From Arthrobacter sp. D5-1 (lineage in GTDB: Bacteria > Actinomycetota > Actinomycetes > Actinomycetales > Micrococcaceae), in contig NZ_CP014571.1 in NCBI RefSeq assembly GCF_017357425.1, positions 1,984,001 through 2,048,000 of the forward strand: 64,000 nucleotides of DNA, read 5' to 3'. Every line of letters starts with the position of its first letter. Positions within the stretch are counted from its first letter, which is position 1. The position numbers and the translations under genes were made by a program. This document shows positions 1 through 9,203 of this stretch, one piece after another. The notes under the pieces were generated by a model, which worked only from the letters and a program-made list of their open reading frames with translations, searched no databases and had not been told where the DNA came from.

Positions 1-82
1 CGGGTCAACCTGCCTGGCATCTGTGTTGCAATAGTAGGGACCGATCCGCATTCCGGAACAAGTGGGAGATCTGAGCTAACTC

Positions 83-370
83 GTGGGCATTGTTTTCGGC
101 CTTATCTATATTGTGTTGTTGCTGTTCTTCATTGCCCTGATCATCCGGCTCATCTTCGAATGGGTCCAGATGTTTGCCCGCCAGTGGCGGCCACGGGGTG
201 TGGCGTTGGTTACAGCGCACGTGGTCTACTCCGTGACGGATCCTCCGCTGGGGAGGCTCCGGAGGCTGATACCGCCACTCCAGTTGGGCGGAATCTCCCT
301 GGATTTGGGCTTCCTGATCCTGATTATCGCCGTCAGCATTGCGATGGCGGTAACCAACAGCCTGGCGTAG
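83..370 (+). CDS. YggT family membrane protein
   Basis: Small integral membrane protein of 95 residues starting at GTG. Two hydrophobic stretches are visible, about residues 3-24 and 70-92, joined by a basic loop that carries the family signature region (VTDPPLGRLRRLIPP, residues 51-65). YggT proteins have no firmly established enzymatic role; in actinobacteria and firmicutes the gene sits in the division cluster ftsZ-sepF-yggT-divIVA, which fits divIVA being the next gene here. The first 82 bases of the window contain no recognisable gene end; sepF would be expected just outside the window. The call rests on the motif, the length and the position. Confidence 0.88.
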   Translation: MGIVFGLIYIVLLLFFIALIIRLIFEWVQMFARQWRPRGVALVTAHVVYSVTDPPLGRLRRLIPPLQLGGISLDLGFLILIIAVSIAMAVTNSLA

Positions 371-418
371 CTGCTCCGCGGAACCCGGACCACCGATGGT
401 TCAAAGGCCGCAAATTCG

Positions 419-446
419 CCAATTCAACACGATGGTGTTGAATTGG
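419..446. promoter_or_regulatory. Perfect inverted repeat upstream of divIVA
   Basis: Two 12-bp arms, CCAATTCAACAC (419-430) and GTGTTGAATTGG (435-446), are perfect complements around a 4-base centre. No T-run follows, so it is not a normal intrinsic terminator for yggT. The right arm contains TTGAAT (438-443), which could serve as a -35, with TATTTA (460-465) as a -10 at 16 bp spacing. This would make the repeat an operator over the divIVA promoter. The role is inferred. Confidence 0.6.
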
Positions 447-526
447 AGGAACCAGATGATATTTAGGTACCGTAGTTTTGAACGGCCGGAAGGCCTACTG
501 ACTAACTAGACCAACGAGGTGACCAG

Positions 527-1225
527 ATGGCTTTGACGCCAGAAGACGTTGTCAACAAGCGCTTTCAGCCGACCAAGTTCCGCGAAGGCTACGACCAGGA
601 CGAGGTAGATGACTTCCTCGACGAGATCGTGGTGGAACTTCGCCGCTTGAACCAGGAAAATGACGAACTTCGCAAGAAGCTCGGCGAAGCCGGTTCGGCA
701 GTGCCTGCTGCAGCTGCTGCGGCTCCGGTGGTTGAGAAGGTTCCGGCCCCCGTCAAGGTCGACAAGGAAGCTGAAGCCAAGGCGGAAGCCGAAGCCAAGG
801 CTGCTGAAGCTGCCAAGAAGAAGGAAGCCGAGCAGGCTGCAGCCGCTGCTGCCGCCGCCAAGGCTCCCGCTGCGACCAACAGCGTCACGCCCTCCGCTGA
901 ATCTGCTGCGGGCCTGCTGGCCATGGCCCAGCAGATGCACGACAAGCACGTCTCCGACGGTGCCCAGCAGAAGGAAAAGATCATTGCCGAGGCTCAGATC
1001 GAGGCTTCCAGCCTCGTCAACGATGCCCAGGAGAAGTCCCGGAAGATCCTCGGTGCCCTGGAGCAGCAGCGCTCCGTCCTTGAGCGCAAGGTTGAGCAGC
1101 TCCGAGGCTTTGAGCGCGACTACCGTTCACGCCTGAAGGCCTACATTGAAGGCCAGTTGCGCGACCTGGACGCCCGTGGTTCCGTTGCTGCCCCCGAGGT
1201 CGGCGAAGCAACCGCAGACGTTTAG
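527..1225 (+). CDS. divIVA: DivIVA/Wag31 polar growth and division protein
   Basis: Cytoplasmic coiled-coil scaffold that binds negatively curved membrane at the poles and septum and organises polar peptidoglycan synthesis in actinobacteria (Wag31). 232 residues. The N-terminal membrane-binding DivIVA domain is clear (MALTPEDVVNKRF, then a DEVDDFLDEIV helix, residues 1-50). It is followed by a low-complexity Ala/Glu/Lys/Pro segment (about 57-125) and a second coiled coil (about 130-220). Start is ATG behind GAGGTG (spacing about 7). A strong hairpin terminator follows directly. The Ala/Lys/Glu linker length varies widely in the family and is not odd. Confidence 0.95.
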   Translation: MALTPEDVVNKRFQPTKFREGYDQDEVDDFLDEIVVELRRLNQENDELRKKLGEAGSAVPAAAAAAPVVEKVPAPVKVDKEAEAKAEAEAKAAEAAKKKEAEQAAAAAAAAKAPAATNSVTPSAESAAGLLAMAQQMHDKHVSDGAQQKEKIIAEAQIEASSLVNDAQEKSRKILGALEQQRSVLERKVEQLRGFERDYRSRLKAYIEGQLRDLDARGSVAAPEVGEATADV

Positions 1226-1236
1226 CAAGTATTCTG

Positions 1237-1274
1237 AAAGCCGGTGGCTGAGGACTCCTCGGCCACCGGCTTTT
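1237..1274 (+). terminator. Intrinsic terminator after divIVA
   Basis: The arm AAAGCCGGTGGC (1237-1248) pairs with GCCACCGGCTTT (1262-1273), with further inner pairing GAGG/CCTC, and the stem runs into TTTT. It separates divIVA from lspA. Confidence 0.85.
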
Positions 1275-1325
1275 GCTGTTAAAAGCCCATGACAGTGCCC
1301 GCCACACTTCCCGAATGAAAGCACT

Positions 1326-1949
1326 ATGACCGACTTCACCGATGACGCCCCACAGCCGGCGCCCGCCGCCCGCCGCAAGTGGCGCCCGGCCATGCTCTGG
1401 CTGTTTGCCGGCTTCGCCGTGTTTGCCTACACCTTTGATCAGCTCACCAAGCTTTGGGTGACCAGCACCATGACGGAGGGGGAGCGGATCCCCGTTCTTC
1501 CCCCGTTGCTGCACTGGTACTACATCCGGAATTCGGGTGCCGCGTTCTCCATCGGCGAGAACGTAACCTGGATCTTCACGATTGTCATGGCCGTCGTATC
1601 CGTGGCGATCCTCTTCCAGTTGCGGCGCCTGGGATCGGCCTGGTGGGCCCTGTCGCTGGGCCTGCTGCTCGGAGGAGCGTTGGGCAACCTCACTGACCGC
1701 TTGTTCCGGGAACCGTCGTTTGCGATGGGCCACGTCGTGGATTTCATCCAGCTGCCCAACTTTGCCATTTTCAACATCGCAGACTCAGCCGTGGTGTCCG
1801 GCGTCGTCATCATCTGCCTCCTGACGCTTCGCGGCATCGGCATGGATGGGACGCGTCAAACGTCTGCTCCCAAGCCGGCTGATGACGCACGGTCCGCCAA
1901 TGATGCCAAGCCGGCAGGCGGTTCCACCGGGGAGCCCGCCGGTGAGTAG
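1326..1949 (+). CDS. lspA: Lipoprotein signal peptidase II
   Basis: Membrane aspartyl protease that cleaves the signal peptide of diacylglyceryl-modified prolipoproteins. 207 residues with four transmembrane segments (about 23-40, 75-95, 98-120, 145-168). Both catalytic-Asp motifs are visible: GNLTDR (about residue 122) and FNIADSAV (about residue 150). The N-terminal SGAAFS motif (about 62) also fits. The last 40 residues are a hydrophilic Pro/Ala/Gly-rich tail that goes beyond the usual 160-170 residue core; such tails are common in actinobacteria. The stop overlaps the GTG start of the next gene, so the two are probably translated together. Confidence 0.95.
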   Translation: MTDFTDDAPQPAPAARRKWRPAMLWLFAGFAVFAYTFDQLTKLWVTSTMTEGERIPVLPPLLHWYYIRNSGAAFSIGENVTWIFTIVMAVVSVAILFQLRRLGSAWWALSLGLLLGGALGNLTDRLFREPSFAMGHVVDFIQLPNFAIFNIADSAVVSGVVIICLLTLRGIGMDGTRQTSAPKPADDARSANDAKPAGGSTGEPAGE

Positions 1950-2868
1950 CGCTGTAGTGGTGCCCGACGAACTGGCAGGTGTTCGGGCTGACGCAGGCCT
2001 GGCCCAGTTGCTTGGCATCTCCCGTTCCGCGGCGGCGCTGCTGATCGCTGAAGGCAACGTCACTGTAGGCGGCGTGGCAATGGGCAAGTCGGCAAAACTT
2101 GCCGCCGGCTCAGTGCTGAAGGTCACCGTCCCGGATCGACGGGATCCCTTGGAAGTGGTGGAGGAAGTTGTGGAAGGCCTGAAGATCCTGCTTGACGACG
2201 ACGAGTTCGTAGTCATCGACAAACCGGTGGGGGTCGCGGCCCATCCTTCACCCGGCTGGGTGGGACCCACAGTGGTGGGAGGTCTCGCCGGGGCCGGGTA
2301 CAGGATTTCGACGTCCGGTGCGCCCGAGCGCGCAGGGATCGTCCACCGGCTGGACGTCGGTACGTCGGGTGTCATGGTAGTGGCCAAGACTGAACACGCT
2401 TACACCATGCTGAAGCGCGCTTTCAAGGAACGGACCGTGGAGAAGGTCTACCATGCTGTGGTCCAGGGACTGCCTGACCCCCTGGAGGGCACCATTGATG
2501 CTCCCATCGGCCGCCACCCCGGCCACGACTGGCGGTTCGCGGTGATCGAGGACGGCCGGCCATCAGTAACCCACTACGAGGTGTTGGAAGCCTTCGGCAA
2601 GGCAACCCTGGTGGAAGTGCACCTGGAGACCGGCAGGACACACCAGATCCGCGTGCACTTTTCGGCCTTGCGTCACCCGTGTGCCGGAGATCTCACCTAC
2701 GGCGCGGATCCCCGTCTCGCGGCCACCCTGGGATTGACCCGCCAGTGGCTGCACGCGCGTCAGCTTGGATTCACCCACCCCGGCACGGGTGAGTGGGTGG
2801 AAGTCAGCAGCGAGTATCCGGCGGACCTCCAGTACGCCTTGGACCTGCTCGCCACCGGTTCAGCGTAG
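1942..2868 (+). CDS. RluA/RluD-family pseudouridine synthase
   Basis: Converts specific uridines to pseudouridine in 23S rRNA (RluD-type). 308 residues from the GTG at 1942. An N-terminal S4 RNA-binding domain (about 5-65) precedes the catalytic domain. The catalytic motif HRLDVGTSG is at about residue 135, with the active Asp following RL. A later [11 protein letters not shown] motif (about 230) is also typical. I chose 1942 because GGGGAG lies 8-13 bases upstream and it overlaps the lspA stop (1949); the same frame is open further upstream, but that would need a long overlap. The lspA-rluD pair is common in Gram-positive bacteria. Confidence 0.93.
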   Translation: MSSAVVVPDELAGVRADAGLAQLLGISRSAAALLIAEGNVTVGGVAMGKSAKLAAGSVLKVTVPDRRDPLEVVEEVVEGLKILLDDDEFVVIDKPVGVAAHPSPGWVGPTVVGGLAGAGYRISTSGAPERAGIVHRLDVGTSGVMVVAKTEHAYTMLKRAFKERTVEKVYHAVVQGLPDPLEGTIDAPIGRHPGHDWRFAVIEDGRPSVTHYEVLEAFGKATLVEVHLETGRTHQIRVHFSALRHPCAGDLTYGADPRLAATLGLTRQWLHARQLGFTHPGTGEWVEVSSEYPADLQYALDLLATGSA

Positions 2869-2911
2869 GGCACCGCCGGCCGGGGTCCCTGCCCCGCACG
2901 GGCCGGGACGG

Positions 2912-2923
2912 TAGACTATCGTG
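2912..2923 (+). promoter_or_regulatory. Leaderless-type promoter of dnaE
   Basis: TAGACT (2912-2917) is followed by exactly six bases and then the GTG at 2924, the second of two consecutive GTG codons. This is the actinobacterial leaderless arrangement and favours translation from 2924 over 2921. No good -35 is visible. Confidence 0.55.
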
Positions 2924-5900
2924 GTGACTTCCAGCAATGATTCGTTCGTCCACCTGCACACCCATACCGAGTACTCCATGCTGGATGGAGCGGCCCGTCT
3001 GGGTGAGCTGTTCGATGAAACCGAACGTCTCGGGATGCCCGCTCTGGCCACCACAGACCACGGCTACTTGTTCGGTGCGTTCGACTTCTGGCGCAAAGCC
3101 ACGGACAAGGGCATCAAGCCCATCATCGGCGTCGAAGCCTATGTCACGCCCGGCACCGCCCGGGGCGACAAGGAACGAGTCCGCTGGGGCGACGAAAGCC
3201 AGCGCAAGGACGACGTTTCCGGTGGTGGCTCATACACCCACATGACGCTCTTGAGCTACAACAATGTGGGTATGAGGAACCTGTTCCGGGCTTCCTCCAT
3301 TGCGTCCCTCGACTCGGTTTTTGGTAAGTGGCCCAGGCTGGACCGGGAACTGCTCAACACTTACTCCGAAGGTTTGATCGCCACCACGGGCTGCCCCTCC
3401 GGGGAAGTGCAGACCAAGCTGCGGCTCGGCCTTTACCGCGAGGCCGTTGAGGCTGCAGCGGAGTTCCGCGACATCTTCGGGGCAGAGAACTACTTCTGTG
3501 AACTGATGGACCACGGCCTGGACATTGAACGCCGTGTGACCGGCGACCTCCTGCGCCTGGCCAAGGAGCTCAACCTGCCGCTGGTGGCCACCAACGACCT
3601 CCACTACACGCACGAGCACGATGCCAAAGCCCACGAGGCTTTGCTGGCAATCCAGTCCGGTTCCACCCTTTTGGAACCAACGTACGACAACGGCGGCTCC
3701 CGCTTCGCTTTCTCGGGCAGCGGCTACTACCTGAAGTCTCCACAGGAAATGCGGGAACTGTTCCGCGACCACCCTGAGGCGTGCGACAACACGCTGCTGA
3801 TTGCCGAGCGCTGCGAAGTTTCGTTCAACACGGGCGCCAACTACATGCCGCGTTTCCCTTGCCCGCCCGGGGAAGACGAGACCTCCTGGCTGGTCAAGGA
3901 AGTAGACGCCGGCCTCAAATACCGTTACCCCCAAGGCATCCCGGACAAGGTCCGCAAGCAAGCAGATTACGAGCTCGGCGTCATTACATCAATGGGCTTC
4001 CCGGGCTACTTCCTGGTGGTTGCCGACTTCATCAACTGGGCCAAGAACAACGGGATCCGGGTGGGTCCGGGACGTGGTTCCGGTGCAGGCTCCATGGTGG
4101 CTTACGCCATGCGCATCACCGACCTCGACCCCCTGCAGCACGGCCTGATCTTTGAACGCTTCCTGAACCCGGACCGTGTGTCCATGCCCGACTTCGACGT
4201 CGACTTCGATGACCGGCGCCGCTCCGAAGTGATCGACTACGTCACCAAGAAGTACGGTGACGAGCGCGTGGCGATGATCGTCACCTACGGAACCATCAAG
4301 ACCAAGCAGGCGCTGAAGGACTCCTCCCGCGTTCTGGGCTACCCGTTCAGCATGGGCGAGACCTTGACCAAAGCGCTTCCGCCTGCCGTCATGGCCAAGG
4401 ACATTCCCTTGGCGGACATCCAGAACCCGGAGTCCAAGCGCTACAGCGAAGCAGGCGATTTCCGCCAGCTCATCGCCACCGACCCCGAGGCCGCCAAGGT
4501 CTTCGAGACGGCCTTGGGCATTGAAGGCCTGAAGCGCCAGTGGGGTGTCCACGCCGCGGGTGTCATCATGTCCTCGGACCCCATCATCGATGTCATTCCC
4601 ATCATGCGCCGTTTCCAGGACGGCCAGGTCATCACCCAGTTCGATTACCCGACGTCCGAAGGCCTCGGCCTGATCAAGATGGACTTCCTGGGTCTGAGAA
4701 ACCTGACGATCATTTCGGACGCCCTGGAAAACATCAAGATGAACCGTGGCGTCGAGTTGGACCTGGAAAACCTGGAACTCGACGACGCTGCCTCCTATGA
4801 ACTCCTTGCCCGCGGTGACACCCTGGGCGTGTTCCAGCTTGACGGGGGACCCATGCGGTCCTTGCTCAAGCTGATGAAGCCTGACAACTTTGAAGACATC
4901 TCCGCTGTCCTGGCGCTTTACCGCCCGGGTCCTATGGGCGCCAATGCCCACACTGATTACGCGCTGCGCAAGAACGGGATCCAAGAGGTCATTCCCATCC
5001 ACCCGGAGCTGGAAGAACCCCTCAAGGAAATCCTCGGCGGCACCTTCGGCCTGATCGTGTATCAGGAGCAGGTTATGGCGGTGGCACAGAAGCTGGCCGG
5101 ATACTCACTGGGCCAAGCTGACATTCTTCGCCGGGCCATGGGTAAGAAAAAGAAATCCGAACTGGACAAGCAGTTTGCCGGCTTCTCCCAAGGCATGCAG
5201 GACAACGGCTACTCCATGGCTGCCGTGAAGACCTTGTGGGACATTCTGCTTCCGTTCTCCGATTACGCGTTCAACAAAGCCCACTCGGCTGCTTACGGCG
5301 TGATCTCCTACTGGACGGCCTACTTGAAGGCGCACTACGCGCCGGAATACATGGCTGCACTGCTGACCTCGGTGGGCGATGACAAGGACAAGTCGGCCAT
5401 CTACCTCAATGAATGCCGGCGCATGGGCATCACGGTCCTGCCGCCGGATGTCAACGAATCCTCGCTGAACTTCACCCCGGTGGGCACGGACATCCGTTTC
5501 GGTATGGGTGCCATCCGGAACGTCGGCGTCAACGTAGTGGACGCCATGGTTTCAACGCGCGCCACAGAGGGCAACTACACCTCGTTCAAGGATTTCCTCT
5601 TGAAGGTTCCGGCCGTGGTGTGCAACAAGCGAACCATCGAATCGCTGATCAAAGCCGGCGCTTTCGATTCGCTGGGGCACCACCGCCGGGCTTTGGCCAT
5701 GATCCACGAAGAAGCCATCGATTCCGTGATCACCCTCAAGCGCAACGAGGCGATTGGCCAGTTCGACCTCTTCGCCGGCTTCGAGGACCAGGAGCCCGAA
5801 GCGTCGCTCACCACGGAAATCCCCGACCTTCCCGAGTGGGAGAAGAAGGACAAGCTGTCCTTCGAACGGGACATGCTGGGACTCTACGTTTCAGACCATC

Positions 5901-6481
5901 CCCTGCAAGGGCTGGAAGGCGTTCTTAGCCAGCACGCGGAACAGTCCATTACCTCGATCATCGGTGAAGACGGACCGCACGACGGCGCGATTGTCACCAT
6001 CGCGGGCATGATCACCTCGTTGAGCCGCAGGATCGCCAAGGCCAGCGGCAACGCCTACGCCCGGGCAGAAATCGAAGACCTCGGCGCATCAATGGAGGTC
6101 ATGTTCTTCGGGCAGGTCTACGGTCCCATCGCCTCCGTCCTGGCCGAGGACCTCATCGTGGTGGTCAAGGGCAGGCTGCAACGCCGGGACGACGGCGCAG
6201 TGACGCTGAACTGCATGGAGCTTTCGGTGCCGGACCTCAGCGAAAGCGTCAATGGTCCCGTGGTGATCACCATTCCCACGTTCAAGGCAACCGAAGCGGT
6301 CGTAACGGACCTGCGCGATGTCCTGCGCACTCACCGCGGGAACTCCGAAGTCCGGCTCAAGCTGATGGGTGATACCAAAGTGGAGGTCATGGGGTTGCCC
6401 GTGCATATGCGGGTCAACCCCAGCCCGTCGCTTTTCGGTGACTTGAAGGTCCTGCTGGGGCCGGCCTGCCTGGACAACTAG
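2921..6481 (+). CDS. dnaE: DNA polymerase III alpha subunit
   Basis: Replicative C-family DNA polymerase. 1186 residues, the normal size for DnaE1. Order of domains: N-terminal PHP domain starting with FVHLHTHTEYSMLDG (residues 8-22); palm with the metal-binding PDFDVDFDD motif at about 423-431; the thumb and fingers region with GVFQLDGGPMRSLLK (about 637) and YRPGPMG (about 667); a helix-hairpin-helix region with KRTIESLIKAGAFDSLG (about 905); and a C-terminal OB fold (about 1020-1100). The first Met could be GTG 2921 or the adjacent GTG 2924; the latter matches a leaderless promoter. This is the essential replicase and not the mutasome DnaE2, judging by the genomic position and PHP motif. 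Confidence 0.97.
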   Translation: MVTSSNDSFVHLHTHTEYSMLDGAARLGELFDETERLGMPALATTDHGYLFGAFDFWRKATDKGIKPIIGVEAYVTPGTARGDKERVRWGDESQRKDDVSGGGSYTHMTLLSYNNVGMRNLFRASSIASLDSVFGKWPRLDRELLNTYSEGLIATTGCPSGEVQTKLRLGLYREAVEAAAEFRDIFGAENYFCELMDHGLDIERRVTGDLLRLAKELNLPLVATNDLHYTHEHDAKAHEALLAIQSGSTLLEPTYDNGGSRFAFSGSGYYLKSPQEMRELFRDHPEACDNTLLIAERCEVSFNTGANYMPRFPCPPGEDETSWLVKEVDAGLKYRYPQGIPDKVRKQADYELGVITSMGFPGYFLVVADFINWAKNNGIRVGPGRGSGAGSMVAYAMRITDLDPLQHGLIFERFLNPDRVSMPDFDVDFDDRRRSEVIDYVTKKYGDERVAMIVTYGTIKTKQALKDSSRVLGYPFSMGETLTKALPPAVMAKDIPLADIQNPESKRYSEAGDFRQLIATDPEAAKVFETALGIEGLKRQWGVHAAGVIMSSDPIIDVIPIMRRFQDGQVITQFDYPTSEGLGLIKMDFLGLRNLTIISDALENIKMNRGVELDLENLELDDAASYELLARGDTLGVFQLDGGPMRSLLKLMKPDNFEDISAVLALYRPGPMGANAHTDYALRKNGIQEVIPIHPELEEPLKEILGGTFGLIVYQEQVMAVAQKLAGYSLGQADILRRAMGKKKKSELDKQFAGFSQGMQDNGYSMAAVKTLWDILLPFSDYAFNKAHSAAYGVISYWTAYLKAHYAPEYMAALLTSVGDDKDKSAIYLNECRRMGITVLPPDVNESSLNFTPVGTDIRFGMGAIRNVGVNVVDAMVSTRATEGNYTSFKDFLLKVPAVVCNKRTIESLIKAGAFDSLGHHRRALAMIHEEAIDSVITLKRNEAIGQFDLFAGFEDQEPEASLTTEIPDLPEWEKKDKLSFERDMLGLYVSDHPLQGLEGVLSQHAEQSITSIIGEDGPHDGAIVTIAGMITSLSRRIAKASGNAYARAEIEDLGASMEVMFFGQVYGPIASVLAEDLIVVVKGRLQRRDDGAVTLNCMELSVPDLSESVNGPVVITIPTFKATEAVVTDLRDVLRTHRGNSEVRLKLMGDTKVEVMGLPVHMRVNPSPSLFGDLKVLLGPACLDN

Positions 6482-6515
6482 CGAACCAAAGCCGGCAGTC
6501 AGGGATTCCGCCCCG

Positions 6516-7103
6516 TCAGATTTCGTAGTCGAGCGGCGCCGGCTTGCTGTAACCGCCGCTGTGGTACAGCAGGGGAGTGCCGTCGTCGCCTACTTGGCCA
6601 TCGATGACCTCCACTACTACCACTGCGTTGTTCTCGAACGAGAGCCGCATCTGGATCTTGCCCACCAACCAGCCACTGACATCCTTGAGAATCGGCACAT
6701 CGTGGGGGCCAGGTTCCCAATGGTCGCCTTCGAACCGGTCACGTGTCCGTGCGAAACGGTTGGCGAGGGCTTGGTTCTCAAGCCCCAGCATGTGGACACC
6801 GATGTACTCGGCATTGGCTACGGCCGGCCACGAACTGGAGCTCCTGGCCATGTTGAAAGTGAACCGGGGCGGCTCGGCGGACAGCGACGCCACAGAGGTG
6901 GCGGTGAAGCCGAAGGGCTTTCCGTTCAAGTTCGCCGTGATGATGGCAACCCCGGCGGCATGCCTGCGGAACATCTCCCGGAAAGTCTGGTCAAAGCCGG
7001 ATGGTTCGCTTGTCACGTCGATGAATCTCCTGGACTGGGGGCTGACTCTCCCATCAGCGTATTCCTCCGGCGCTGCCGGGTCCTCATTTTGTTGAGCCTG
7101 CAT
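6516..7103 (-). CDS. Flavin reductase family protein
   Basis: Predicted FMN-binding split-barrel flavin reductase, the type that supplies reduced flavin to two-component monooxygenases. 195 residues. The first 35 are polar and probably disordered; the flavin reductase domain runs from about 35 to 190. The core signature FRRHAAGVAIITA and GFTATSVASLS (about residues 44-75) is clear, as is SWP..(A/N)AEYIGVHML further on. No monooxygenase partner lies nearby. It is convergent with dnaE (34 bp between stops, no clear hairpin) and divergent from the membrane protein at 7127. The substrate cannot be told from sequence. Confidence 0.85.
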   Translation of the reverse strand: MQAQQNEDPAAPEEYADGRVSPQSRRFIDVTSEPSGFDQTFREMFRRHAAGVAIITANLNGKPFGFTATSVASLSAEPPRFTFNMARSSSSWPAVANAEYIGVHMLGLENQALANRFARTRDRFEGDHWEPGPHDVPILKDVSGWLVGKIQMRLSFENNAVVVVEVIDGQVGDDGTPLLYHSGGYSKPAPLDYEI

Positions 7104-7126
7104 GAACCTTTGTTAATGTGAGGGGT

Positions 7127-7660
7127 ATGACCGAGCCAACCGTGCACGTACCTGCTGTTGCCGAACCGGCCCCGGCCGCTCCTCCCCGCAGTTTCAAGGA
7201 GGCTCTCTGGCTTGTCCTTCCGCCGGCCGCCGGCGTCCTTCTTGGAGTGCTCTGGTGGCTGTTGGCTCCGGGTGGGCTCAACCTGGTCTCCGGCAACCCC
7301 GCGCTTGCCGATGCAGTCAATCCCGAGTCCTGGCTTCCACGCGACCTGGTCCTGGCGGGGTTGGTACTCGTGGCGGGGTGCTTCACGGGGGTCATGCTGG
7401 ACGGGAAACTGCAGGGCCCCTCCGTGGGGCGCCGATTGACCTTCGCACTCGTTGGCGGCGCGATGGGTGGCATGGTGGCGTGGTTGGTTGGCTTGCTGAC
7501 CGCGCAGCTGTTTGGCCCGGCCCCCAACCCCGCACTGGGTCCGGGATATGGATTCACGCTCCGTTCCTTCGCTGTGCTGTTGCTGTGGCCGGCCGCGACG
7601 GCCTTCATCACGTTCGTCCTGGCGCTGTTCGGGGTTCTTTCCAAGAAGCCCGTAAAATAG
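7127..7660 (+). CDS. Membrane protein of unknown function (possibly DUF2567-like)
   Basis: 177 residues with four hydrophobic helices, at about residues 28-48, 72-92, 106-130 and 145-170, after a Pro/Ala-rich cytoplasmic N-terminus. No catalytic motif is visible. The ATG at 7127 is chosen; the in-frame GTG at 7118 is also possible. A GTTAAT box (7112-7117) lies just upstream and overlaps the divergent promoter region of the flavin reductase. It ends four bases before hisD, whose own promoter-like box lies inside its last codons. A DUF2567-type assignment is only a guess. Confidence 0.7.
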   Translation: MTEPTVHVPAVAEPAPAAPPRSFKEALWLVLPPAAGVLLGVLWWLLAPGGLNLVSGNPALADAVNPESWLPRDLVLAGLVLVAGCFTGVMLDGKLQGPSVGRRLTFALVGGAMGGMVAWLVGLLTAQLFGPAPNPALGPGYGFTLRSFAVLLLWPAATAFITFVLALFGVLSKKPVK

Positions 7661-7664
7661 CCAA
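7653..7664 (+). promoter_or_regulatory. Leaderless-type promoter of hisD
   Basis: TAAAAT (7653-7658), inside the last codons of the upstream gene, plus six bases leads exactly to the GTG of hisD at 7665. hisD can therefore be transcribed on its own. Confidence 0.5.
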
Positions 7665-9029
7665 GTGACCACTTCTTCGGATACTTCCGCCCGCCCCGCC
7701 GCTTCCCTCGATTTCCGGAGCATCGATTTCCGGGGCCGCCACCTTTCCCTGGCTGAGCTGCGTGCCGCAGTTCCCAGGGCGCGCCACCAGACCATGGCCG
7801 ACGCCGAGCAGAAGGTCCAGGACATCATTTCAGCCGTCCGCGGCCGTGGCTTCGCGGCCCTCGCTGAGCTGGCCAGGAAGTTCGACGGCGTGGAACAGTC
7901 CCACCCACGGGTTCCGGCTGAGGCGCTGGACCAGGCCTTGGCCGGTCTGGATTCCGACGTCCGCGCTGCTTTGGAAGAGTCCATCAGCCGCGCCAGGCAG
8001 TTTGCGGAGCAGCAGCGCCCGGCCAATGTGGATGTTGCCCTGGCCGATGGCGCAGTCGTCAGCCAGAACTGGATTCCGGTGGGCCGCGTTGGGCTCTACG
8101 TGCCCGGCGGGCTCGCTCCTCTGGCCTCCTCAGTGATCATGAACGTGGTGCCGGCAGTAGCGGCCGGGGTTGAGTCGATTGCCCTGGCTTCCCCACCCCA
8201 GAAAGACTTCGACGGCCTTCCGCACCCCACCATCCTGGCTGCGGCAAAGCTGCTCGGCATTGATGAGGTCTATGCCATCGGCGGTGCGCAGGCGATCGTT
8301 TCCTTCGCCTACGGAATCCCGGGATCCGCAGACGAGCTGCCCATTGAACCCGTGGATGTGGTGACCGGCCCCGGAAACATCTTTGTTGCCACGGCCAAGA
8401 GGCTCGTCAAGGGCGTGGTGGGCATCGACTCAGAGGCCGGTACCACCGAGATTGCCATTCTTGCCGATTCCACAGCACAGGCCCCCCTCGTGGCCGCCGA
8501 CCTCATCAGCCAGGCAGAGCACGACCCCAAAGCAGCTTCAGTTCTGGTGACGGACTCCGCTGACCTGGCTGACGCCGTCGTGTCTGAACTGGCACGGCAG
8601 GCTGCCGTCACCAAGCACAGCGCCCGGGTTCTGGAGGCGTTGTCCGGGCCGCAGTCCGGTGTGGTGCTGGTGGATGATCTCGAACAGGGGATCGCGGTCT
8701 GCAATGCCTATGCAGCTGAACACCTGGAAATCATGACGGCGGATGCTGCGGCTGTTGCGTCGCGGATCCGTAACGCCGGCGCCATCTTTGTGGGTGACTA
8801 CAGCCCCGTCAGTCTGGGTGACTACTGTGCCGGATCCAACCACGTACTGCCCACCAGCGGAACAGCGGCCTTCTCTTCAGGCTTGAATGTCACCACGTTC
8901 CTCCGTGCCGTTCAGGTGATCAACTACAACCGTTCGGCGCTGGAACAGGTCAGCGGCCACATCGTGAGCTTGTCCGGTGCCGAAGATCTCCCCGGTCACG
9001 GCGACGCGGTCCGGATCCGCTTTGCGTAG
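7665..9029 (+). CDS. hisD: Histidinol dehydrogenase
   Basis: Catalyses the last two steps of histidine synthesis, L-histidinol to L-histidine, with NAD and zinc. 454 residues, slightly longer than the usual 430 because of an N-terminal extension of about 20 residues. Visible motifs: GLYVPGG (about 145), [11 protein letters not shown] (about 265), and the C-terminal zinc and active-site region [15 protein letters not shown] (about 383-397). GTG start four bases after the previous stop. The other his genes are not in the window; in actinobacteria hisD commonly heads hisDCBHAF, but here nrdR follows instead. Confidence 0.96.
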   Translation: MTTSSDTSARPAASLDFRSIDFRGRHLSLAELRAAVPRARHQTMADAEQKVQDIISAVRGRGFAALAELARKFDGVEQSHPRVPAEALDQALAGLDSDVRAALEESISRARQFAEQQRPANVDVALADGAVVSQNWIPVGRVGLYVPGGLAPLASSVIMNVVPAVAAGVESIALASPPQKDFDGLPHPTILAAAKLLGIDEVYAIGGAQAIVSFAYGIPGSADELPIEPVDVVTGPGNIFVATAKRLVKGVVGIDSEAGTTEIAILADSTAQAPLVAADLISQAEHDPKAASVLVTDSADLADAVVSELARQAAVTKHSARVLEALSGPQSGVVLVDDLEQGIAVCNAYAAEHLEIMTADAAAVASRIRNAGAIFVGDYSPVSLGDYCAGSNHVLPTSGTAAFSSGLNVTTFLRAVQVINYNRSALEQVSGHIVSLSGAEDLPGHGDAVRIRFA

Positions 9030-9038
9030 CCCACTTAA

Positions 9039-9054
9039 CCACTACATATAAGGG
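9039..9054. promoter_or_regulatory. NrdR box 1
   Basis: Contains CTACATATAA (9042-9051), matching eight of ten core positions of the NrdR box (C-W-A-T-A-T-A-T-W-G). It is 22 bp upstream of a second, better box, the two-helical-turn spacing known for NrdR pairs. The likely regulator is NrdR itself, encoded just downstream. Confidence 0.65.
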
Positions 9055-9060
9055 TGCCCA

Positions 9061-9076
9061 CTACTACATGTAGTAA
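9061..9076. promoter_or_regulatory. NrdR box 2
   Basis: Centred on CTACATGTAG (9064-9073), inside a perfect 14-bp palindrome TACTACATGTAGTA (9062-9075). It matches the NrdR box well and is 22 bp from box 1. Confidence 0.7.
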
Positions 9077-9114
9077 TTACACGCTTGTCATTACGTAGTG
9101 AACAAACGTAAACT

Positions 9115-9145
9115 GGTGCCGGAAGTTAAACTTCCGGCACCTTTT
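9115..9145 (+). terminator. Intrinsic terminator or attenuator in the nrdR leader
   Basis: A 13-bp perfect stem (9115-9127 with 9129-9141, one-base loop) runs into TTTT (9142-9145). It could end hisD transcription or act as an attenuator for transcripts starting at the NrdR boxes. TTGTCA (9085-9090) and TAAACT (9109-9114), 18 bp apart, would start RNA inside the stem and avoid it. Confidence 0.65.
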
Positions 9146-9203
9146 GCGTCCCCGGCAACCCGCCGGCTCCGTTCCGTGCCGGAACTGTCAGGGGAGGCCC
9201 AGC

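Noticed and set aside
1846..1941. Upstream extension of the pseudouridine synthase frame inside lspA.
   Set aside because: Would need a 104-base overlap; the GTG at 1942 has a ribosome site.
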